Positions 7,617 through 13,616 of a DNA stretch of 14,918 nucleotides are shown here, piece by piece. The notes under the pieces were generated by a model, which did not search any database, was not told the DNA's origin, and worked only from the letters and a program-made list of their open reading frames with translations. The stretch comes from Tubulinosema ratisbonensis. Taxonomy: Eukaryota; Microsporidia; Tubulinosematidae. The position numbers and the translations under genes were made by a program. How positions within the stretch are numbered: the first letter of the stretch is position 1; each line of letters opens with the position of its first letter. The stretch covers positions 1 to 14,918 of the forward strand of contig RCSS01000727.1 in NCBI GenBank assembly GCA_004000155.1. Direction: 5' to 3'.

Positions 7617-8386
7617 TGTTTGTTTATGTTTCTTAAATTTAAATATTAAGTATGTTTCTGAATTGACTAATCAGAAATGGTATTTGTTAATTAACAGTTT
7701 TAGAAATAAAACCAGTGTAAACAAAGGAGATAATTTTTTATTGGTTAATTTTAAAAAGGGTTAGTGTTTTTTTAATTAATTTGTTAATTAAATTAATAAA
7801 CATTTTATTAAAGTAACCAATAAATGAATATTTAATTTTTAAAATGTGTGTGTTTAGTTTTAAAACAGTTGATTCATTTTTTCTCTCTTTTTAAGTGAAA
7901 AATCCTTAAATTAATAATAGTTTTAATTCTTTTTAAATAAAATAATAATATTTACAAAAAATATAGTAAAAGTCTAAGTTATTGTGGCACTAATACATTT
8001 AAAATTGATTTAATTAAATAGAATGAATAAAAGAATTTTTATAAATTTTTTAAATGTTATCTTTCCTAGAAATCAAATTTTAAATTCTTTAAAGTAAATT
8101 AAGTTAATAATTAACTTAATACGATTTTAATGTTATGATCACGTATATTTCTAATTTGTTTTTATATTACTTGTAACACTAAAGATACAAGAAGATTTTT
8201 TTGAATAAATTTAGGTTTTTTATGAAAGTAATTATCTTACCGTATATGTACCAAGTCTTCATAGGAAAAATATATTAAAAATAATGATATTGACTTTTTA
8301 CTTTTGTTTAATGGTTTGTAAAGACTTTTTACTCTTATTTTTTCTTTAAATGTTTTCATGGGTATTAAATAAATTTAAATTTCTCT
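7617..8386. other. Gene-free spacer with short inverted repeats
   Basis: No coding frame is convincing. There is a pair of inverted TTTATTGGTTA sequences (7737-7752 against 7807-7824) enclosing an AT palindromic stretch, and a perfect 10-bp inverted repeat ATTAAGTTAA-TAA-TTAACTTAAT at 8098-8120. Short segments near 8170 (CTTGTAACACTAAAG) and 8238 (TTACCGTATAT) resemble parts of the ~200-bp repeat described further on and may be a fifth, badly broken copy. The promoter of the seven-span gene lies at the left edge. Confidence 0.6.
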
Positions 8387-8580
8387 AACTAAAGCCTGCA
8401 AACGATCAATAGAGTGCAGGAGGTAACCTAGAGGATGAAGGCTCTTAATATCTTTCGCTATACCTAATTTTATAGAAACATAAATTAACATAGGTTTCTT
8501 GTAAATAGGTACTAATATTTTATATAGAAGGTATAGCAAAGATCTTCGTGGGATTTTCTATCCATAAATCACCAAAAAAT
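8387..8580 (+). repeat. ~200-bp dispersed repeat, copy 1 (+)
   Basis: First of four diverged, colinear copies. Block B begins AACTAAAGCCTGC with CAATAGAGTGCA (8387-8418). A spacer containing TAGGTACTAATA follows, then block A, GGTATAGCAAAGATCTTCG...TATCC (8530-8563), ending in ACCAAAAAA. Aligned with the reverse complement of copy 2, the same blocks occur in the same order; copy 1 is about 20 bases shorter, mainly through a deletion in block B. Its G+C content is visibly above that of the flanks. Confidence 0.65.
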
Positions 8581-9060
8581 AAATTTAAAAAAAATAATTA
8601 CTTCATTCAGTTTATTATAAAGGTAATATTAAAGAAAGTTATCTTATAATGTCAATATTCTATATTTTTATATAAATATATAACTTATTTACTAAATGTC
8701 CTTTAAGACATGGTTNATAGAAAATATCTTTAGAGAAATATTTTAAGTAATTGATTGTTTTAAAAATATTTTTATTATTCAAAAATAATCTTAAGTAAAC
8801 ATATTTTTAAATCATAAATTAGTAAATGTATAAAAAAAATTAGCTAAAATAAATTTGTAATATCCTCATATACCTTAAGTCAGGTACCTTTGAGACAAAG
8901 ACACTGTTTATAGACTTTGTTTCTTATTTAGTATAAATTTATTTTTATTCTTATAAAAAAAGTATAAATTTATTTTATTCTTATAAGCAAAGTATAAATT
9001 TTTAATCAGCATAAGTACTTTTTTTCATTCAATTATTTTTTCTTTCTGGCACCCTCCCCT
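8581..9060. other. AT-rich spacer with a small tandem repeat
   Basis: No gene is seen. It contains a hairpin-capable GAGACAAAG...CTTTGTTTC (about 8891-8923), then two and a third tandem copies of a 30-31-bp unit beginning AGTATAAATTTATTTT (8930-9001). An ambiguous base is at 8716. Confidence 0.6.
8930..9001. repeat. 30-31-bp tandem repeat, 2.3 copies
   Basis: Units at 8930-8960, 8961-8990 and the partial 8991-9001 each begin AGTATAAATTT, and the full units contain TATTCTTATAA. The first two differ by one T and a few bases at the end. This is a slippage product in non-coding DNA. Confidence 0.75.
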
Positions 9061-9275
9061 TTTTTTTGTTGCCTAGGGATGGGAAATCCATACGGAGATC
9101 TTTTCGCTATACCTTTTTTATGAGAGTATTTATACCTAGTCGACGGAAATATACGGTAAAATATGTTTCCCATACTAAGGGATAGTTCAATATACTGCAA
9201 GTCTTTCGCCCGCTAAAATCCACCCCGTGCACTCTATTGAATGCCTAAGTCTACCTTACCTTACAGGCTTTAGTT
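9061..9275 (-). repeat. ~200-bp dispersed repeat, copy 2 (-), best preserved
   Basis: This copy has the highest G+C content and probably the least decay. Read on the - strand it gives AACTAAAGCCTG, GGTAGACTTAGGCATTCAAT and GAGTGCACGGGGTGG (block B), a spacer of about 84 bases, then GGTATAGCGAAAAGATCTCCG and GGATTTCCCATCC (block A, 9077-9113), and finally CTAGGCAACAAAAAAAA. It is inverted relative to copy 1, with about 480 bases between them, so the two could form a large stem. No intact reading frame crosses it. Confidence 0.7.
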
Positions 9276-9601
9276 ACAGGTTTTCTTTCTGGTTTAGTGT
9301 GTAGTGAATTACCGCAAAATTAATCTTCAAAATTTAATTTAAATAAATAATTATTAATATACATTTTTATGATTTAATAATAGAATTTTATGAAAAAAGG
9401 TAATTTTTAACTTCCTTTATAATCTTATAACATTTTATTTTTTAAATGACTAGATTCTTTAGTTTTTTTATTTTAATAACATATATTTCTAATATGCTCT
9501 CATTAATGGTTATAATGAAGAAAAAAATTAGTCTTATTAATACAAAACATTAAACTTTCTTGAAAATAACAAAATATTTTTGATGAAATAAAATATTTTA
9601 T
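9276..9601. other. AT-rich spacer without a gene
   Basis: This stretch lies between two same-orientation repeat copies. Its left end (to about 9320) is relatively G+C-rich and may still belong to copy 2; the rest is featureless A+T-rich DNA. No coding frame is seen. Confidence 0.6.
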
Positions 9602-9810
9602 ATTTTTTGTTGTCTAAGTATGTAAAACCGCACAAAAACCTACAACTACGCTTTCTCCATATTGTATATTATATTCAAATTAAAAAAATTATGTTGTAAT
9701 ATATTTTTATGCATTTGAATGTAGCATTTAAATACTACATGCCTTTGACTTGTTAAAATCATACTTGTGCACTATAGACTGCCTATGTATACCTTATTCT
9801 TGAAATATAG
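9602..9810 (-). repeat. ~200-bp dispersed repeat, copy 4 (-), decayed
   Basis: On the + strand it starts TTTTTTGTTGTCTAAGTATG (compare GTTGCCTAGGGATG in copy 2). It ends with GACTTGTTAAAATCATACTTGT, GCACTATAGACTGCC and TATGTATACCTTA, the counterpart of copy 2's CGCTAAAATCCACCCCG, GCACTCTATTGAATGCC and TAAGTCTACCTTA. The middle is poorly conserved. Its length agrees with copy 2 within a few bases, which supports common descent despite the divergence. Confidence 0.55.
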
Positions 9811-9907
9811 GTAAAAAATAAGAAAGTACTACTAACATCAATAAAAATATATTTCATTAAACATTTATTTTGAAAAAAACTCCTGTAGCAACACAAAGTA
9901 TCTTGCA

Positions 9908-10120
9908 ACCAGAGCTTGCAAGACAAGGCAGACTTGGATTGTCGATAGAGTTCATGGGGAGGTTTCAGCGGATGAAATATTTGCAATTTCTTTTGGTGTT
10001 TCTAGTTACAAAGAAATGTATCCTATCATATCTTTTTTTGATGGACAAATATCTCGTATATTACATTGTAGGTATAGCAAAACCTTTCGTATCAATTTAC
10101 CATCCTTAAGTAACTTAAAA
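9908..10120 (+). repeat. ~200-bp dispersed repeat, copy 3 (+)
   Basis: Block B runs ACCAGAGCTTGCAAG, CAAGGCAGACTTGGATTG and GATAGAGTTCATGGGGAGG; after a spacer comes block A, GGTATAGCAAAACCTTTCG...TTTACCATCC (about 10074-10107). The B-to-A spacing agrees with copy 2 to within a few bases. Overlapping open frames of 67-79 codons on both strands cover this copy, but neither is kept open in the other copies, so I do not call a gene. It faces copy 4 across about 97 bases, forming an inverted pair. Confidence 0.65.
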
Positions 10121-10824
10121 ACAACAAAGTATTAAAGTAAATACAAATAAATTCAGTCGAAAATTTCAATAAAAAACATTAAAGTGATCGATATGATTAT
10201 TTTATTATATGTTTAAAAAATGATATAAGTAAAATATCATTTTTTATTATCTCACGAATATTCTTCTTTATTATAATGTATTTATCAAGTAATAAGAAAC
10301 ACAATAATTGTATTTTTATTATTTATTAAAAATATTACAACCATAATTGATTTAAAATGTGATATTATTTTTTTAACAAATTAAATTTAATATTTTTGTA
10401 TCTAAGAAAATATAATTGCATTTCTAATTAAAAAATCCTTTGATGTAATTATTATAAAAATTTTAATAAATACATTAATCGCTCTTTCCCACATATTTCT
10501 TCTGTCCATATTGTTTTTGAATAAAATTTTTTATACCAATTTTCTACCTACAATATTACTTGTTAAAAGATTATATAAAATTTTGAAAATTTAAGAAAAT
10601 ATTATTAGCTCAACATTTTTTGAATTCCCTTTAAACTTTTGTTTAATACATTTTTTTAGGATTATCTTTGCAAAATTACATTCATTTCATCATTTTTTAC
10701 TAAAAAATTAAATTTTTAATAAACTCATATTCTATTACGTAAATAATAAATCAAAAAAAAATTCCTTTTAAAGTAAAATATCGCACAAATCTTTCTATTT
10801 ATAAAAAAACAATCAAAACAATCA
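10121..10824. other. AT-rich intergenic region upstream of the GPI-type gene
   Basis: No gene is seen on either strand. The only distinct structure is the perfect hairpin at 10215-10245. The last bases before the start at 10825 are A/C-rich (AACAATCAAAACAATCA), which may be the transcript leader; no CCC-like motif is present. Confidence 0.65.
10215..10245. repeat. Perfect 12-bp-arm hairpin
   Basis: AAAAAATGATAT (10215-10226) and ATATCATTTTTT (10234-10245) are exactly complementary around a 7-base loop, leaving a T-tract on the 3' side. It resembles a stem-loop terminator but is not attached to a recognisable gene. Confidence 0.5.
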
Positions 10825-11517
10825 ATGTTGCTAATCATTTACTTTACAAAAATACTAACCAGTCAATTATATGTTTTTACCTCTGAGCCAATTATGATTG
10901 ATTCTTTAGACAGTAACAAGTGTGCTTTGATCCAAACTGATGATAATATGAATTTTAATGTTGGATACTTGACCACTGATCAAAACGGAGGATCGTTTTA
11001 TACTCCAAGTAATAACGAATTACAAGAATATGTTTATGGAGGGGTAGATATTGTCAATAGTAACGAAGGAAATGGGGTTATACAACCAAATGTGTCACCT
11101 GTTTACACTTCACAAGGAATGAATTATGTATCTCAGACAGGAAATAATACACAAGGTATGGTTAATAATAGTGATCCAATACAAACAGGCGTAGGTTTTA
11201 TTACACCTAATAATACAAATCAAGGCATTTTTCAGCCCTCAGAAGTAAATCAGAATAACTCCGATCCTGTTAACAATACACAACAAAACACCAACCCCCA
11301 ATCTAATACCACCTCTCAACAAAACAATACAACCAATCCTACCAACCAAGATAGTAAAAATGATCCACCAACCGAAAAAAATTCCGATAAAAATTCCGAT
11401 AAAAACAATGACAAAAACAAAAACACAAAAAATAACAGCAAAAAAGATTTAAATGACACCAACTCTGCAAACAAGTTGAGTTTCAGTTTATTATTTTTTG
11501 TATACTTAATTTTTTAG
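10825..11517 (+). CDS. Secreted Asn/Gln-rich protein, probable GPI-anchored surface protein
   Basis: A 230-residue protein with the layout of a GPI-anchored cell-surface or spore-wall protein. It has an N-terminal signal sequence (LLIIYFTKILTSQLYVF, about 2-18), a mixed N-terminal domain with one cysteine (C33), and a long low-complexity region dominated by N, Q, S, T, P and G (about 80-180). A charged repeat of NSDK/NNDK units follows (186-200), and the last about 14 residues are hydrophobic (LSFSLLFFVYLIF) directly after small residues (N213-S214-A215-N216), typical of a GPI-attachment signal. Weak internal repeats are visible (QGM...NNSDPIQTG, NQNNSDPVNNTQ). I recognise no family; microsporidian spore-wall proteins often have such composition. 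The many NxS/T sites may be unused, since microsporidia are thought to lack N-glycosylation. The gene has more C in its codons than its surroundings. It lies 180 bases upstream of the transporter gene on the same strand. Confidence 0.75.
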   Translation: MLLIIYFTKILTSQLYVFTSEPIMIDSLDSNKCALIQTDDNMNFNVGYLTTDQNGGSFYTPSNNELQEYVYGGVDIVNSNEGNGVIQPNVSPVYTSQGMNYVSQTGNNTQGMVNNSDPIQTGVGFITPNNTNQGIFQPSEVNQNNSDPVNNTQQNTNPQSNTTSQQNNTTNPTNQDSKNDPPTEKNSDKNSDKNNDKNKNTKNNSKKDLNDTNSANKLSFSLLFFVYLIF

Positions 11518-11518
11518 T

Positions 11519-11524
11519 AAATAA
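11519..11524 (+). terminator. Putative polyadenylation signal AATAAA
   Basis: AATAAA begins two bases after the stop codon of the GPI-type gene. Confidence 0.35.
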
Positions 11525-11690
11525 ATGTAAAGTTCTTTTCATTCAAAAAATATTTAACAATCATAAAAAAATTTTTTTTGGAAACTCATTTTTTTTATTT
11601 CTCCTTTTTTTTCTGAAACAACTAAAATCATCCAACAAATTTACTAAATCAGCCAATAAAAGAAAACATTCTCCTTCCCCTAAAAAATTT

Positions 11691-11697
11691 AATCCTT
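11691..11697 (+). promoter_or_regulatory. CCC-like start-adjacent motif, SulP gene
   Basis: AATCCTT abuts the ATG at 11698. A second C-rich stretch, CTCCTTCCCC, lies about 20 bases further upstream (11671-11680). With the motifs at 1220 and 2981 it forms a set of three sharing AATCCYT immediately before ATG, and it supports this start. Confidence 0.6.
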
Positions 11698-13176
11698 ATG
11701 TCATCAAAAAATCAAATCTTAAAAACAAGATTATACGTTTACACTCTTTTATTTTTATTAAATATAATCGAACTGACCACATATGGCGGAATAATGTTAT
11801 TAGTAGATCAAAAGGTAGATGATACACTATTAAACAAACTTAAATCAGTGTCAACCACCTTTTATCTTCTATCAACCGTTGTAAGTCAATTATTTTTCAA
11901 TTTGTTTTCGCAGATACCGTTAGTAGCAGGACCAATATCAGAAACATCCGTGATGGTAAATGATGTAATGACAACAGCTTATCTAGAAAATAAAGATAAA
12001 TTTCTTGTAAATGGGCTAGTAGCCATTTTTCTTGCCACCCTAATTTATTCTTTGATGTCGTTTGTGTTTATCCCGTTTGCAAAGATACTTCGTAGAGTTC
12101 CTTTATCAGTTTCTAATGGTATAATGGTTGGTACTGGTATAACCCAATTCCAAATCCCATTAATTTTATTTAAACCCAATAACACAGTATATATTTGTAT
12201 CTGTGTGATAGTTTTTATAATTTTTTATTTAGAAAAAAGATTTTTGTTTAATCATTTGAGTTTAGGTGTTTCTTTTTTGGTTTCTGTGATTTTTTACTTT
12301 TTTAAAAAAGAAGATTTTTATGCTAAAAAAGTAGATTTCTTTTCAGGTATTAATTTATTTACCAACCATGGGATAAAAGATTTAGATTTTAAAGTGTTAA
12401 TCAAACTTATACCAAAGATTTTTTCAATATCTTTGTTTTGTCTTTTACAACTGCCAGTCAATCTTTTGTCTTACGAATCTTTTACCAAAAAAAGATATAA
12501 TTTTTCTAAAGAGCTAAGGACACAAGGGATAACTAATCTTCTTTGTTCTTTGTGTCTTTTTCCTGTTTATTTTATATGTCCTTATTCATGTATTTTGTTT
12601 GAGAATGGACTAAGTTCAATTGATGCTTTTTGTTTGGTGATAGTATTTTTGTTAATCTTTCCTATTCTTAACCTTGTGCTTAAAACTGTACCCTATTTCG
12701 TACAATCATTCTTTCCTTTGTTGATAGGTTGTTCAATGTGCTACGAATACACCTTAGACGCATTTGATAACAGTTATTTAGACCTGTCAATTACACTTTT
12801 AGTAGCACTAATCTCAATAAAACTACCAATATTTCTCTCATTCTTGATAGGCATAATTCTATGTTACCTTCTAAAATTATATTTATTCCTCAAACATGGC
12901 GAAAATAAAATCATTTTAGAAAACAAACCCAATTTCTTGTATATAAAAATACAAAGTTATTGTTTATTTGACTCTGTTTATAAATTAGATAACATTGAAA
13001 ATAAAAAGATTGTAATTGAGTTTGTCAAATTTTATTATTTTGATATGAATTGTAGGAATGTGTTGTTTAGATTGAATGAGAAGAATAAGGTTGTGGTTGT
13101 TTGGAAGGAAAATTTCTTTGATCTTTTTACTGTGAATGATTTTGAGAGTGCTGTTTTAAAGATTGATGAGGAATGA
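11698..13176 (+). CDS. SulP-type anion/solute transporter with STAS domain
   Basis: A 492-residue polytopic membrane protein. About ten or more hydrophobic segments fill residues 12-398, followed by a cytosolic C-terminal domain (about 411-490) with the alternating strand/helix look of a STAS domain (KIVIEFVKFYYFDMNCRNVL). Signature-like blocks for the SulP/SLC26 family are ELTTYGGIMLL in the first span (compare the family's D-x-L-S-Y-G), RRVPLSVSNGIMVGTGITQF (132-151), and KELRTQGITNLLCSL (271-285), which resembles the RELxxxGxxNLL motif. The last reads most like the fungal Vsb1/YGR125W branch, associated with vacuolar amino-acid storage, rather than plasma-membrane sulfate permeases; this is by memory of motifs, not a search. 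It is shorter than most SulP proteins, as expected in a microsporidian. The substrate cannot be told. The start is supported by the CCC-like motif; AATAAA follows the stop by 23 bases. Confidence 0.7.
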   Translation: MSSKNQILKTRLYVYTLLFLLNIIELTTYGGIMLLVDQKVDDTLLNKLKSVSTTFYLLSTVVSQLFFNLFSQIPLVAGPISETSVMVNDVMTTAYLENKDKFLVNGLVAIFLATLIYSLMSFVFIPFAKILRRVPLSVSNGIMVGTGITQFQIPLILFKPNNTVYICICVIVFIIFYLEKRFLFNHLSLGVSFLVSVIFYFFKKEDFYAKKVDFFSGINLFTNHGIKDLDFKVLIKLIPKIFSISLFCLLQLPVNLLSYESFTKKRYNFSKELRTQGITNLLCSLCLFPVYFICPYSCILFENGLSSIDAFCLVIVFLLIFPILNLVLKTVPYFVQSFFPLLIGCSMCYEYTLDAFDNSYLDLSITLLVALISIKLPIFLSFLIGIILCYLLKLYLFLKHGENKIILENKPNFLYIKIQSYCLFDSVYKLDNIENKKIVIEFVKFYYFDMNCRNVLFRLNEKNKVVVVWKENFFDLFTVNDFESAVLKIDEE

Positions 13177-13199
13177 GTTTTTTAGATGTTTCTTTGATC

Positions 13200-13205
13200 A
13201 ATAAA
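13200..13205 (+). terminator. Putative polyadenylation signal AATAAA
   Basis: AATAAA lies 23 bases after the SulP gene stop codon and is followed by an A-tract. Confidence 0.3.
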
Positions 13206-13501
13206 AAAAATTTTTATGATAATAAATTTTTTTATTTTAAATATTAAAAATATAACTGTGAAATTTTAAAAAAGTATATTACCATTCTTAAAGGTTAGAT
13301 GCGTAACTGGCACGGCTGCGTTTATTGTTTTTAATTTAAGAATATTTTTTAGAATCTACTTTTATTTAAAATTTTACTGAAATACTTTTAAATGATCAAA
13401 TGATATTTATTGCCTTTTTTAAGACAACAAAATCTTTTCATTCACTTTTTTTTAGCTCCCAATTATCTAGCAGCTACAACACTTTAATATTTCAAACATA
13501 T

Positions 13502-13556
13502 TATTAAATTATCAAAATAATATATTTTTATTAAATTATCAAAATAAAATATATTT
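13502..13556. repeat. 27-bp tandem duplication
   Basis: TATTAAATTATCAAAATAA starts at 13502 and again at 13529, each followed by a TATATTTT-type stretch. This gives two near-identical units in non-coding DNA. Confidence 0.7.
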
Positions 13557-13570
13557 TATTATCTTAAATA

Positions 13571-13616
13571 CAGTAGTACCTGTCTAATTGTCACTTTTTC
13601 AGGTATAAATGGTACT
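13571..13616 (+). mobile_element. Possible pogo/Tigger-like terminal repeat relic
   Basis: After a TA dinucleotide the sequence reads CAGTAGTACCTGTCTAATTG. The form TA-CAGTAG-TACCTC/G-type is usual for the outer ends of pogo/Tigger/Fot1 DNA transposons, which insert at TA. AGTACC (13575-13580) recurs inverted as GGTACT (13611-13616), and TACCTG recurs inverted as CAGGTA (13600-13605), giving sub-terminal complementarity. I did not find the opposite terminus or a transposase in the remaining 1.3 kb. Confidence 0.3.

Noticed and set aside
8387..8470. Possible tRNA or other structured RNA in the G+C-rich patch
   Set aside because: No acceptor/anticodon/T-arm pattern can be drawn, and the patch is explained as part of the four-copy repeat.
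9237..9271. SINE-like Pol III A-box in repeat block B
   Set aside because: The best candidate, around GGTAGACTTAGG, does not fit the A-box consensus, and no B-box follows at the right distance.
9870..10109. 79-codon + strand open frame, and an overlapping 67-codon - strand frame (9783-9986)
   Set aside because: Both lie over repeat copy 3. Neither frame is kept open in the other copies, there is no start-adjacent signal, and the composition follows the repeat. Treated as chance openings or at most a decayed relic.
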